Source: Aquila chrysaetos chrysaetos (lineage: Eukaryota; Chordata; Aves; Accipitriformes; Accipitridae). Taken from it: a DNA stretch of 64,000 bases. This document shows positions 39,601 to 52,776 of this stretch, piece after piece. Positions within the stretch are counted from its first letter, which is position 1; each line of letters opens with the position of its first letter. Location: positions 3,968,001 through 4,032,000 of the forward strand of contig NC_044012.1 in assembly GCF_900496995.4 (NCBI RefSeq). The letters run 5' to 3'. The translations under genes and the position numbers were made by a program. The notes below the pieces were generated by a model, which saw only the letters and a program-made list of their open reading frames with translations, was not told the DNA's origin and searched no databases.

Positions 39601-41884
39601 AGGTGTTTCATTCCAAAAATGCATTAATGCAAACCTGACTTCAAACTCCATATTCCTAAATTTGCTGAAAATTTGTAAAAAATACATTTAATTTCACAAT
39701 GTAAGGAACTTAGGCATGGACTAGTTCAAGTTAAACTGAAACAAATTTGAAGTCTGGACAAGCCTTTAGTAGATCATGTGGATGCTTGATTCAATTCATT
39801 CTGTGTTTCAATTATTTATGCAGAGCTTTTGGCTGAATTATTTGTGACTTATTCATCCTTATCTTAAATATGAGCTTTCTCTCTTCTCACGCAATCGTCT
39901 ATTTTAGGGCTACAGTCTCAAAAGAACTTGCAAGTCTTTATCTCACCTTCCTTTCATGTTCTGTCACCGAACCCATCATGATAAAAGCAAAGATACATTT
40001 TTTTCCCAAAGCTACTCTGAGCTCCAGAAAGAGCCTATGTGATGCTAAAAAATGTGTGTGGTATCAACAAGCCCGCTGCTGGGCTGTGTGTCTCATTTAG
40101 CAGCGGAGTTCTCAGAAGGGGGAAGGAAGCTGGAGCTCGTCTCTGCTCTGACTCACACAGCGCAGTGACAGTACATCTCTGTCTGGACTGAGGATGCATC
40201 TGCCCTGACCTGGTCCGTCAGACAACTCAAAGCCGTAAGTTCATGAAGGCGTAATTAGCTTCTCACTCATTATTACATTCATGAGAACCGAAATATGACA
40301 AGAAACTGAAATAAATATATAAAGCTTGTCACGCTAGCTTTTTTTTTTCCATAGAAACTTCTTACTGGTCAAAGCTTCGTTAAGACGTATTGGCAAGGCA
40401 ACAATCACAATTAGAATCTGGACTTTTTTTCTGTGAGTTAAATTGCTTCTCAGAAAGAGTACTAAAGGTTAAACTATTTCTTTCAATTCCCTAGACATGA
40501 GACACTTTATTGCTGTCATATAAGAATACTGAATCCTAAACAGCACATAGAAAATCACCAGCATTTGGAAGAAAGCAGTCTGATCTCTTACGGAGAAAGA
40601 CAGACACCCAGGCCCATTTTTCTCAATTTAAGGTTTCAACTTGAGAACAAAAATATTTCCAGCTTGTTTCTCAAGCCTTCAAAACAACTACATCTCGCAC
40701 CACAGTGTAATTTTTCCTCAGGGTATCTCGAGGGATTTATGTTATCTAACGTCAGTGTTACAGGCAGCAGCTCCTTGACATGCTGATGCCAAGATACAGG
40801 CATGGAAGTGTGGGAAGAGAAAACCTGAGGTTTTTGGTAGCTGTTTTGTGTCAGGTAAAACGAGCTTTCCTCAGAATTTGGCAAGAGGAGCCTTTTTAAA
40901 AATGAGGTAGAGCAGTAGTTATTTTTCCCCGGGGCAGGAAGAAAGAGCTATGCTTCCTGACAAGCAGTACAATGTTTTACAAAGCTCACAGACGAAGGCA
41001 GTGGTATGTACAGGTGCAGGAGCCAGGCTGATTCCCTAAGAGCACAGACCAGGAGGATACGCCTTTTCTCTACCGAACTTAATTACTCGCCGAGAGGGCT
41101 GTTCAGACCTTGAAAATCAAAGTAGAAATCCACTCACGTCATACATTATTCTCCCTTTTATTTTCGCAGAATTCCAGCACAATTTCACAAAGCAGTTCAG
41201 CACTGGGGAGCTTAAGTTATTTTCAAGCATCGTGTGCTATCTACTAACACTTCCCGAGTGATGATAAGCCACGTCTGGGTACACAACATCCAAAATCAAG
41301 GGGCACTCTGCCAGACTGTGCTTTTCGCAATGCTTACTGCTCTGGGTCTCGTAGGTGCAAATGGTAATAATTTCTTCCTTTAATAACGGAAAAAATGCTT
41401 ATGGCAACAACAGGTACAATACCCCAGCGACCTCTAGTAACCCGAGAGATGTCCCATACTCACCTATAGCCTCTGGTTTTGAAGGGACAATAAATGGACC
41501 GGGAAAAATAAAGCTGACCTTGATGAGTACGTCGGTTATATTTTGCCTATGCAATTAAGTTTAATGTTATGAAGTCGTAACTGTGTTTATCAACTCCCCA
41601 CTCAACACTACCTTTGGAGCCACAACATAAACTGCAATGGGTCTTTTGTCACAGCTGCAAAAAAATGTGACAAGTAATTTCTGACCATCTGGTTTGAAGC
41701 ACGATGCAGAAAAGGTGGATTAGATAAGTAAGTTATATTTCCACTTCATATTGTTACATTTAGCTTCTGCCTATTAAAATGTTTCTACCATTATCAATGC
41801 CACCTAAAAATAATTACAAAACTACTTCTTTCCAATTTGTCAAAAAGAAGAACCTCAATTAAATCAATACACAAGTCACACAGT
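36651..41884. other. Intergenic region between USP10 promoter and KLHL36 3' end
   Basis: About 5.2 kb between the USP10 5' end and the presumed KLHL36 poly(A) site. The composition is mixed and the ORFs are all short, with no family features. I see no RNA gene or repeat I can name. USP10 regulatory elements may lie in the GC-richer left part (36.65-36.95 kb). Confidence 0.6.
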
Positions 41885-44778
41885 GATGAATACAATATTC
41901 TAAACTGGATTTATTGTTTCCAGACATTAATGTAATACATAAACACATTAAAAGGGGGGATATAGTAACAAGCAACCCATTAACAGAAACAAAGCAAGTC
42001 CTTGAAATTTTTGTTCTATACTTACACATGAAAATGTCCCAAAAAGTTAAGTAGTTGTCAGTCAACATAGCAAGGATTTCAGATATAAAAAAAAAAAACC
42101 CAAAGAACTCATTAATGAGTTTGTCATAACCAAAATGTTTGGTTTGTTTTTGTGTTTGTTGGGTTTTTTAAAATTTATTTTTAGGATAAAAAAGAATAAC
42201 CATTACCTCATGCAGCGTACAAAGGCTTTAAAACAAATCCATTAATGCAAATGAACAACTAACTCCTGGGGCTTTAAAAAAAAAAAAGGCAAACCAAAAA
42301 AAACCCTCAAGGAGTTTCACAAAATCAATTTCAACTAGTTTTCTTAAATTCTTTCTTAGCACTGAAGAAGAAACCTGTAGCTTTCTTGCACTCCAGAAAT
42401 TTATTCAGAGGTACCTCTTTCAATACAAACATGTTCTTCCAATATATCTAAGAGTTCTTTAATTTACAAGAGCTTCAAATGAAATTAAGTGCAAAAATGT
42501 TTTCTTAGTGTTTTCCAATTATTGAGGTAAAAAGTTACAAAAAAAAAAAAAAAAAAAGGCGGGTAGCAGGATCCCAACTATATGTACACCAGATGGGAAA
42601 AAAAAAAAGGCAAACGTGAAATACATGGTTATGGTGCATAAGGGAGATGTGAAAGAAGGATTGAGGAAGAAATAACAGCAACAATCGACGGTTCCCCAGC
42701 AGAACTTTAAACCAAAGCCCTTGAAATCCACTCAGCAGATCACCAATAGCTGAAAATAAAGCGTGTTTATTAGCATGTCTGGCGAGCTGGACTATCGGGG
42801 AAGAGGCCGTACAATAGTCACAATTATAGCTGACTGCCTGACAATGCTGAGAATGTAAATGCTGCTCTAACAGCTGCGTCGCATCCCGACCAACTACACA
42901 AAGACTAAAAGATCCGTCAAATGATGAGCTCCCGACGGCAACAACGGGGTCACAATTACAGAGCAGTAGCTTCTATACTAAATAATATAATATATGGCAA
43001 ACAAGAGACTGAGTTAGCAAAACGTGTTATAAAAAAGTATAAAAGTTGTTTTTAAAAACTTTCTAAAAATTTCTTCTTTTGGGAAGGAGGAATATTAACC
43101 TGTGGCCTGGCATTATTACAATAACTGAAGTGGTTGTATCAGATTGCTGGTGATCGACTTCTTGCAAATCAGAGGTGCATTTGTAAAATGCCCCAGGGTG
43201 AATGCCTGAAAGCTGGCCAGACAGTCGGGGAATTTTAATATCTGCAGCAGAATCAGCTGTGTTTGTAGAGGGTGGACTAACACTTGGGTCAGAAATCTCT
43301 TTACTTGGTATGCGGAGGATACTGTGACACAGAGGATCTAACAGACAATTTTCAGTTCAGTCCCACTGTCTGGGTCCCAAACACAGTCCTGGGTATATTT
43401 TGGGTTTCTTCCTTTTGAGCCTGTCTCGCTGGGGAAAGTGTTCGGTTGCATACCTGATGAGCCGTGGCTTTGAGTCCCAGCCAAATCCATCAGAAAAGGC
43501 TACTCTGATGAAAAGACATTGTGAACTTGAAAACAAAAAAGGTAAGAGGAGGAAAGTGGGAGCTATTAGCTCAGGTAAAAAAACAAGTTGCTGTTCTTCC
43601 AGATTACCGAAACCCAATTAATCATCCTCAGCTAATAAGCTTTTTGACAGTAGACAAGTCTCGTACGGGCCCCTGCTCACACTGGCTATTAGCAGTGACC
43701 ACTGTGAGGCTTGAGTTAAATGAAGTGGATCCCAGCTTCTACAGCCTGGTAGAGCTGGGGAGGGATATCTTCTTGCTCCAAGTTCACCTGAAGGATCCTC
43801 CCGCCACTTCTCCCCGCTGTTACCCTACTCAGCAAACCCCAAACTCACAGTGAGCTCTGTCAGTTCCATCCGCTTTGAAGCCCAAGGCAAATTGTACAGT
43901 TTCCACCCAAATCCTCAAATCTTCTTTCAAGTTCTTTGACAGATTATTTTTTTTTTCCCCTCCTTCCAGGGCATGTTTTAAAGCCCAGGAAAAACTTGCT
44001 ATTGCGTTTGGATATGAAAAGTGCCACAACAAGGGATGCAAAAGACATCTCACCTTTCCCAGATTTCAAAGTTCCCAATGCTATCGATCCAAGCCCAGGT
44101 CAATCCCATCGACTCTTTAGCCACACAATAAGGTCTTCTTAATCTTAAGAGTACAGTGGAGTTATTCACTCTTCAAGCTGATCTGACCTGCATTCACCAA
44201 AAGCAATATTCTCTTTGAACTCTCACGTTCCAGAAATCTGATACTAACAACTCAAGAATGTATTGTAAATGAAATTTAACGTTATAAAAATTCAAAATTT
44301 ACAACATCGAAGATCCATTTCATTTTTTCTTAGCAGTTGCTTCTGAACTCCTTTGAACTGCTCTGTAACTTCAAACCAGACACTGACTACTCTGCCTCCT
44401 CCCCCTTGACATTATCATCTCGGCCACAGATTCAACCTTATTTTAAAAATGTTGATATAATATGATATACGTGGAAATGCCATGAACCACAGAAGTAAAA
44501 GACTAAGCCTTAACATTCAGGAGAGCAGCATAACCTCTCTTGCCATATCTCCCCTTATATAGTAGGAGGCGTTGGTTTTTTGGTTTCTTTCGTTGTTTTT
44601 ATCTTAAACATGAGCTTAATCCAAAAAACACATTCAACTGTACATTTCTGAGGCTTCAGAATATGCTTCCCCTCCCCCCCCATTTAAAAAGAAAAAGAAA
44701 GAATCAAGGTTAGATAGAAATGATTAAATACAAGGTTCTTTTGGAGTCCACCATCAAAGGGTGGTTTTCCAGAAGTAG
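41885..44778 (-). other. KLHL36: KLHL36 3' UTR (probable)
   Basis: The region follows the KLHL36 stop codon on the minus strand down to the last good poly(A) signal before the intergenic interval. It is AT-rich with several A/T runs (for example 19 A at 42539-42557) and no coding similarity. A second AATAAA on the minus strand near 42766-42771 could give a shorter 3' end. The extent is inferred. Confidence 0.55.
41910..41915 (-). terminator. KLHL36: Candidate KLHL36 poly(A) signal AATAAA
   Basis: AATAAA on the minus strand (TTTATT on plus) in the context GAAACAATAAATCC. Beyond the expected cleavage point, the minus strand reads CACTGTGTGACTTGTGTATTG, a GU-rich downstream element. Confidence 0.5.
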
Positions 44779-45334
44779 TCATCTTCCTCGATCTTGATGT
44801 TTTTTTGTTTTCGTCTTTTTCTTTTTGTCCTCTGTTTTGGGTTTCAATGCACAGACACATGCAGACACACCAGCAATTGCTTTGGGTAGGTCAGTTCCTT
44901 TGTACCACTTATTTTTCTCCTTATCATAAACCTGGACTGTTTTGGAGAAGACTGTTTCTTCCCAGCTGTAGCCTCCGAGGATATAAATCTTGCCTTCCCA
45001 AACTGCCACCCCTGACTCACTGTTTGCTTGCAGCAGAGGAGCAACTCTGGTCCACTGGTTACATTGAGGGCTGTACGACTCCACACTCAGAATGTCAAAA
45101 CGAGCCATGGTTTCTATGTTGTCATCACTGCCACCGATGGAGTAGATATTGTCCTGTAAGGTGCACATGCTGTGCCACCCTCGGGCAGTGATCATTGGCC
45201 TCTTCTCCTCCCAGACATCCGTGCGGTAATCGTAACACAGCAGGTTTTTTCTATAGGGGCCAATTTGGTAATCATGGCCTCCTGAAATGTACACAAATTC
45301 CTTGTAGACTGTTCCAGCATGGCCGTAGGTAAAC
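44779..45334 (-). CDS. KLHL36: KLHL36 last coding exon (C-terminal Kelch repeats and basic tail)
   Basis: A 556-nt exon with acceptor GTCCTAG|GTTTACC, entering in phase 2 so that AG+G gives the Arg of RFTYGHAG. It encodes 185 residues (with the shared Arg) and a stop. It carries Kelch blades with the typical GG and W/Y positions ([36 protein letters not shown]) and ends in a lysine-rich tail ([17 protein letters not shown]) seen in mammalian KLHL36. The Kelch propeller is the presumed substrate-binding surface of a CUL3 E3 ligase adaptor. Confidence 0.96.
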
Positions 45335-48300
45335 CTAGGACAGGCAAACAAAAATGATCTGACTTGGTGCTCACCGATTTTATCAAGATACACAAGCATT
45401 CAACAAGGACTGGTACTGAAGAAGAAAATAAACAGTAACTAAAGACAGAAGAATCCCTAATCCTGTCAGTTACCCAGTAACTATTCTTATTCATACCGCT
45501 TCACCCTGCGCTGCAGAGTGCTAAGGTACGACAATCACTTTTTAAGGCATCCTTTTCATACCTGGTCGCTACAGAGCGCTAAGGTATGACAATCACTTTT
45601 TAAGGCATCCTCTACAGTGTGTCATACAACAGAAGTAACCCATCCTGCTCTAGTTGGCATGGCCTTCACTCCCATTTTCCTGCTCCAGTGCTTGGGTTGG
45701 ATCAGTCTGAGAGGGCCAGAGAGGAAAAAATCCACATCTCAGCAAGGGTTTCTATGACAGAAAGAGGAAATAATCATGATACCTCTCAGACTTACCAGTA
45801 GCAATTAACCAAGAAAAACCAACAAGAAAACTACTGCTGCCTTCCCCTTCCACAGCTTCAGGATCATGAATCACGTTTCTTACCCGCTAGCGTTCACAGC
45901 CCAGTTTATTTGCAGTCATGATACATGTAGTGTCCTTTTCATGAGCTATCCATCTGCTCTACCACTTCTGCTATACAGGTGATAACTTCTTTGGTCACCC
46001 CAAGACAAGGCAACAGACCTCAGTCAATCATAGATCAGAGTCCGTGTTTGAAGTAAGACAAAATGAGATGGTAGAACCAACATCACGCACGTGGTTTCCA
46101 CAGGGCAGGGCAGAGAGAAAACCCCTTTGATCAGCTATAATAAAGCCACTACAAACCTAATGAGACTGTTCTTAACTTCACACTAGGATATTCCCGACCA
46201 AACCCCTTTGAGCTCTTAGAAGTGGAATGCTAAGGCGAGGGACAGCCTCAGCTTCTTTGAACATACCCTTCCTGCACATGCCTTTTTTTCTTTTTTCAGG
46301 TGTGGGGGGTGTCAAAAGAAGTAGCTGCAGCACAAGCCACAGCAAACTGGCTCACACATCGATACAAAGAGCCCAAACAATTTAATACCCATAGGGATGC
46401 AGAGCAATATACTCATCATGCTGCACTCAGAAGCCTCTACTACCATCCTTTGTAGTCAAGGACTCAAGACAACTCAACTTCTATGGCAGACAAACCTACG
46501 TTACCATTACTTTAGCCTGGAATGCTTTTGAACCATGCCTGAACACGCTCGAAACTCAATGTGGATAGAACCTTAAGCTGTTTTTATTTCGCATGGTAAT
46601 AGTTTCTCTCAGCTACAGAAACGGTATCATAACTTCTTCCACACGCCTAAGTGCCAAGCACTTTTGTGCCAAGGGAAAAGGTGGAATAGAAAAGAAAACC
46701 CACATTTACCCTGAAAGCACAACACTTCTGAGAAAAGCTAAAAGACGTTTATTATCCTAGATGCCTACTGAAGCTTCTGATCCCTGACCAGTGTCTGAAT
46801 CAGATATTTTAACAGGCTCCTGCTACAAGAAACAGAAAAATCCTTGACACACTTGGCCTAAGAATGCTGAGTGACCAGGACGGACCTTTCAACTACAGAG
46901 GCTGGAGCACCATCCCTGGAGACCTTGCAGAGATGACTTCAGAATTGTACTGTTTCTTAGCCACTCAGGAAAAAGAAAGAAAGGAAAAAGAGAGGACTAA
47001 GGTATAGTTATGAGACTTTATCCAAAAAGGCAACTCAAAAATTCCACAGCTCACATGGAAGCCTAACCATGGAAGCACATAACTCATGCTCAGTGCTTCT
47101 GTTTGACATGAAATACCCTGAGCACGTGCACTCCAGCTTTCGCACTGGCCAGAAATGCTATGGCAGGTGTCGAGTACATAGATGCTGCTCTACCGTGTTT
47201 GTGGTCTCTTACAGACAAGAACTGGGAACACGTGTCTCCAGTGGCACCCAGTCTGGTTGCTAGAGTCTTTGCTTCCCTATATACACAGGAATGGGTCTTA
47301 AAAAGTAGACTACCTATCTGGGAAGTGGGATGGACAGCTTGAATTCATTTCTTTTCTCAAACTGCACTAGATTTTAAACCCACATCTAACCAACAAGCTA
47401 CCTGGAGGACATGCAGTGCACTCCACAGTGGAGGTAGTGTCAGGTAACAGGCAGTTTTGAGGAGTCAGAAGGAGAAGAGTACAAGGACATTGAATCCAAC
47501 ACAAAGCCCAGGGTTATTGTACTGCTGATAGCAATCACATTACATTCAGCATTTGGGAAAAAAAAAAAAAAAAATGACCGTAAGTTAAGAAAAACTTGAG
47601 TGACCTTTGGAGAAGTAGGTTAAATGTTTTCCTACACTAACTGAAAAGTGGAATTCTGTACACGTAAGCAAGCAATAGACATTTTCTCTCAAGCGCATGC
47701 ATGCAATCTAGCATAGACAGCTACAGAAAAAGCACTGATGCTTTTCTTTTTGCATCAATCAATGACTATGTCTAGCGAACAGCAATAGCTACAGGAGTAA
47801 TCTGAAAGAGGCAATCATATCTGAAGCATCAAATCGACCATCGATTTGTTGTTTTACCAATATAGGGAGATTACCTGTTGAAATACACTAGAGGTGTTTC
47901 ACTTTGCCTGACTTCTGAAAAGCTCATCCAAAATTGCACATACCCGGCTCTACATTAATAGAAAACTGCATGAAATACAATGCACAAATTGAAAGCAATC
48001 AATAAGAATCCTTTCTGCAAGCCGTATGGCTTATATGGAGGCACTTCTAAACATGCAACAGAACAGGACACTTCAATAGAGTGGGTCCAGACATTCTCCA
48101 ACAGAAAGCATCGAGCGTTTTGGCAGTGTTATCTGTAAGAGTGGCCAGATAAAGACAGAGGCATTAAGGAGAAAGAAGTTTCGATTCAGAACATCTTCTA
48201 GAGCCAGTTGCCGATTTTGAATAACTTGCCTAGATACAGTGCTGCAAAAATGACAGTTTCTGACACAGTAACAGCATTCGGTAAATGCTAGAAAATCTAC

Positions 48301-51300
48301 CATTTGTTTTCTTAAACAGAAGAACACTTGGCCTAACTCAATAAAGCTTTGGGAATCCCCTACTCCAACCAAAGTCCAGGCGAGCTGTGGTTTCTCTGAA
48401 TCTCGGTGTCCACCTGTTGCAACCCTGCGAGATCATGACACAACTAGCAGAGCAGATACCATCATTCGTCAACCTGTTCCGACACATTTCCTCATACAAC
48501 TGCTTTCAGTTGTTCTGCCAAACTTTAACCTAAGGCCACTCAATTAATTTCACTGATGTCTGCAGCAGACTTTTTCATGGTCTATTCAAGATGAGAACAC
48601 ACTGCACCAACTTCTGCTCTGCCAAGCTTGTCAGCCACTGCTGCTCCCTTCCGGGCTAGAAACTATGGCAGCAACTGCTCCCAAAGAGCCTGGGAAAATG
48701 GTGAAAAAAATACAGGACCTCTCTGAAGAATGGGAAAGGTATCCCACAACCAAGGACCTGACTGAGTGTCAGGCAAAATTCACTTGTAGCAGACTTGGAC
48801 CGGGTCCACCCTTTAGATAGCTTGGCTGAAGTTTTCCACGTCAAGCATCTGCCTCAAGAGGCTGTGTTTTCTTCTTCAGTAAGACAGCATTATTTCAGTC
48901 AAAACAGCTCAGCTCCTTCCAAGTAAGTGGTTAGGGAAAACAACGTGTTGTTTTGACCATGTTGGGGTGGGAAGGGTGGGGGGGAAGAACAGATAAAACA
49001 GAACTTGCAAAGCTCTGCCTTAGAGCAGCACGACTGTGCCTGTGTACAGCAACATGGACACAGGATTTGGCAGAGGACAGGAGGCATGTGTATTCAAGGA
49101 TGCAACCATTGCCTTTCGCCTGAAAATCTCCACATGCATGGCAAGCTATAACCCTTGGGAAGAAAAAAACGTAAAACCATTTTCTGCATGTTCAGAGTAG
49201 AAGCTTTAACAAATATAACATCTGAGAGCCCAACCCCACACGGCTCAAATGGAACTACGCAAGCCTACACCCCAGAATGACCTCGACATGTGCCTATCAC
49301 TCCAGGGAATAGTCTTCCAGGCAGCTGCTGGCTTAGAGCAGTCAGAAACACCACCAGAGCTGCGGGCAGGGAGCCTGCTTCTGGTGGCCGTGCACCCAAG
49401 AGGACAAGAAACCTGCATGTGTTCTCTTCAGAGGGAAGAAGACAGAAAAAAGCAGGAAACGAGGCAGCTATGTTGGGACATGTTGCCTGATCAGGCAATC
49501 AGGAAGCAGAGGATTGGAGCTTCTGATTTCCTCTGCATGAGGAGAAAAGACTTGCTGCTGGTATAGGGCTGGGGAAGATGTTATTTGGGTAAAAAGAGTA
49601 ACTAAAATCAGTTTGAGGAACAAAAGCATGTGGTGGGGAGGAAAACAGATCAGATCGAGAGTATGTTGAAGGGAAGACAGGAGTACACAGAAGGAACTGT
49701 AGCTAGCATGCTTTCTTCTAGTCTTGAACAGATTACAGAATTCTCTCTCATCCTTCCTTTGCTGTCAGCAAATCCATCTGAAGTACATCAGGAAAGTTCT
49801 GCCCAGATCCCTTCCAGCAGCCACCCACACCTGCCAGAGCCACATCTCCAAGCTCAAGCAGCATTCGTTTGTCCCTGCATTCAGAAGGTTTCTTTCTGTT
49901 GTCTACCTCCGCGCTGATTTTTGCCTTTTGAAACCTGTATAAAGTTCTTTTAGCTTTATTCCTTCTGTGCAGGAAAACGGTTGGTGCAAACAATATACTG
50001 CCCAACGCAAGAGCTCCCCAAAAGGAGAAAGAGGGCTGAAATGACAGAAAATCTGAAGGCAATAAGTGTCCATTAAGATATAACTAAAGACATGTTGACA
50101 CACAAGAGAGCAGCTACATGGAAAACTGGGAAACCATCTGGTTGGCTATGCAGCTGCACAATCACCTGAGGTGGCACAAGGGACAGTTAGCACGGGACGA
50201 GGACAGAGCAGGCAGGAAGAGAGGATGCAGAACTATTTTTGGGGGATGCAACAATAACTTAAAATAGTGCCTCTACTACAGCCTAACCCTGCAGTTTAGC
50301 AACCAGCTAAGTCAGTGTAAGTGGGGTCTATCCCATAAGGGGGACTTCTGCCTCGTCCAAGCGGATCAGCTAGACATTCTAATACAAAATTAACACCCCC
50401 ACGTCAAAGTTCACTTTTAAATGCTGCAGCTGCAAAATTCCCAAAGCCAACACACACGTAGCAGTAAGAACATGCAGAAAAACTGCCCCTTTTCAGACAG
50501 CTTGCAGTCTGCAAGCTTCCCCAGGACCACTTATATGCTGGGAAAAAAAATATCCATACCAGTTCTAAGGTGAGTGTTTTTCTAACAACATACAAGGCAG
50601 TTAGGTCACACCTACATTTCTTTGAAAAATGTTTTAAAAAAAAAGAAAAACAGCTGTGCTATAATTTCTGTGAGATGTTACTGGGATCTCACAGGTCACG
50701 CCAATTAACAGAAGGGCTTAGGAACTGAAGATACTCTTATACACAGCTTCCCAGGAAAGATTGTGGTGTTCAGCCTCAACTCCTAGATCTGCCTATGTGA
50801 GCAGAAATAAAACGGAAAAAAGCATCCTGCTTCTGAAGAGCACTCGAGCCCAGCTGTTAGCCTGGATCAGACTCGCATTGCAGCACCTGCCCAAAATAGA
50901 ATTGGGCAACAGGCTTCTGTGCCTTCACTGGCTGCCTATGGCTCTGCAGCTCTGCAGCTAAGGGAATAAGGGAAAAAAGGCCTGAACTCTAAAATCAAAT
51001 TGCAAGTATCCTGTTCGTGATGCCACTAAGAAAGCAAGTACTGCTGCTGAAGGTGCAGGTTTCAGATGTCACGAAAATACCATCCGTATAGCCAATACTC
51101 CTGTAATTTCCATGAATGTGAAATAATACTAAATCTGAATAGCTGTCTGCAAATGAAATGCTTTCGTACCATTCTTACGAAGTCACCACTCAAATGTTAA
51201 TTCAAAATACTAGCAATGTCCTGTGCTGCTGTTACAAGAAGAGCTGCAGTACTAAAGCCTCTCAGAAGTACAGCAGCTGTTTTAATTCAGACTGAGAGAA

Positions 51301-51791
51301 AGAGAGGTCACATTTGCCAGGGTTACCTAAATAAAGTGGTTTATCTGCAACAGCCAGCCTGAGCAGCCAAACAGAGAGAAACACCTTACAAGGAAAACAA
51401 TCACACCAAGGTGACAAAGTAAGGCTAAACAAATTATAAAAGCCTTTGATCAAGATCTAAACAGTGCCTCTGAAAAGGTTCAACTCCAAGTGACCTCAGG
51501 AGAAATACTTTAAGAATAGTAGAGCAAAATTACAAGAGCTCTCCCTCCCATCCTTCAGACGTACCTTGGGACAAAAATTAAAACCAATCAAGCTGACATG
51601 AGGCACGCTGCCTGGAAGAGCTGGTTGCTCAAATACCAAATGCTGATATGGTTTGTTACTTGCTGATACCATGTCGGTTATATATTCCCTTGCCTCCCTT
51701 CTAGGGATACCCATTCATCACCTAAAGTCACACAAGCTCCCTTTACTAGCATTCTTCAAACACAAGATAACTTTCTGAACAAGTCCATTAC
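45335..51791 (-). other. KLHL36: KLHL36 intron 4
   Basis: A 6.5-kb intron between the last two coding exons. It contains a diverged 44-bp direct repeat (45509-45553 and 45567-45611) and a 17-base A run (47558-47574). ORFs up to 105 codons show no recognisable features. Nothing else can be supported. Confidence 0.8.
45509..45611 (+). repeat. Direct repeat, two copies with 58-bp offset
   Basis: Copies of about 45 bp at 45509-45553 and 45567-45611 share GCTAAGGTA, GACAATCACTTTTTAAGGCA and TCC and differ at about three positions (CGCTGCAGAGTG versus CGCTACAGAGCG; TACGAC versus TATGAC). Confidence 0.85.
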
Positions 51792-51949
51792 CTGGGCAAG
51801 CCTGCTATATAGGACCACGAATCCTTCTGAGGACTGTAGGTCTCAACTGAAGAAAGTGCCCCGTTTTCATTCCTGCCACCAACAGCTACCAGCATGTCGG
51901 TAATAGCTCCCAGGTAGAAATCTACACGGCGTTGTCTCATGGAGGCAAC
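51792..51949 (-). CDS. KLHL36: KLHL36 coding exon 4 (Kelch repeat)
   Basis: A 158-nt exon with acceptor TTTTGACAG|GTTGCC and donor GCCCAG|GTAATG, in phase 0 in and 2 out. It encodes [19 protein letters not shown], then [19 protein letters not shown] and [14 protein letters not shown]. This is one Kelch blade with the GG pair and the ETY...W spacing. The length and sequence match the mammalian segment between WIKV and RFTYGHAG. It was found only by splice logic because it is too short and too phase-dependent to stand out as an ORF. Confidence 0.94.
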
Positions 51950-52776
51950 CTGTCAAAAAAAAAATAACATGCTGACATCTTCAAACATCTGGTAAGCAAG
52001 CTGACTTAAGGTATATTCATGAGGCTAGGATAGTTGCTTCTTCCCATTTATTTGGAAAGGAGAGCTACTGGGTTTGGCCATTATATTCATAAAATACTTT
52101 TGTTTTTCTGCAGTAGCATGTTACAGAGCATTCATTTTCAAAAAAGGGGACAACAGGAAGCATCTAAGAGACAGGTTACTCTACAAATGTTCGTGTTACA
52201 TGGGCGTCCTTCCAAAACTCTGCAAGAAACATATATTGGAATCACTCAAAACCACAACCGAACCACACGGGATGACTGGTTCTTATAGGAACCTGCACTG
52301 GCCGCAGGGTTTTACAGCAGGACTGGAAGTGAATAGCTTGTTGTAAGAGACATTTAGCACAGAGACATTTGACAAGCGTCAGAAACATTTGCTTTTTGCA
52401 TTAGACCCATTTTTGATTTAGTTGTATGTGCTACTGCTTGAGAAAGATGAACACCTCTTTAAGTCCATTCTTAGCATTATTCCCAAAAGTAATCTGAAGA
52501 GTTGCAGGTGGCTGCTGACCAGGAACTTCACAGATGAGATGCCCAAATCCCAAGTGAAGTTAAGAATCTGCCCCAAACTCTTTTGCTGTATGTGTAACGT
52601 AAGCATTCTCACAAAGGATTCAAGTAGCTGCTTTTTCAACTTAACTAACTTGAACTTCCATTTGCAAGTGTTGCTATGTTGGCTATTCTAATGAGCCCCG
52701 TCCTTCCACCAAAAAGAAGAAAACACTCTAAACATTAAGGACTTTAAACAGAGAAATAATACAGCTTAAGTCTCAC
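51950..52776 (-). other. KLHL36: KLHL36 intron 3
   Basis: A 0.8-kb intron. No features beyond the splice sites; the short ORFs on both strands are not supported. Confidence 0.85.
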
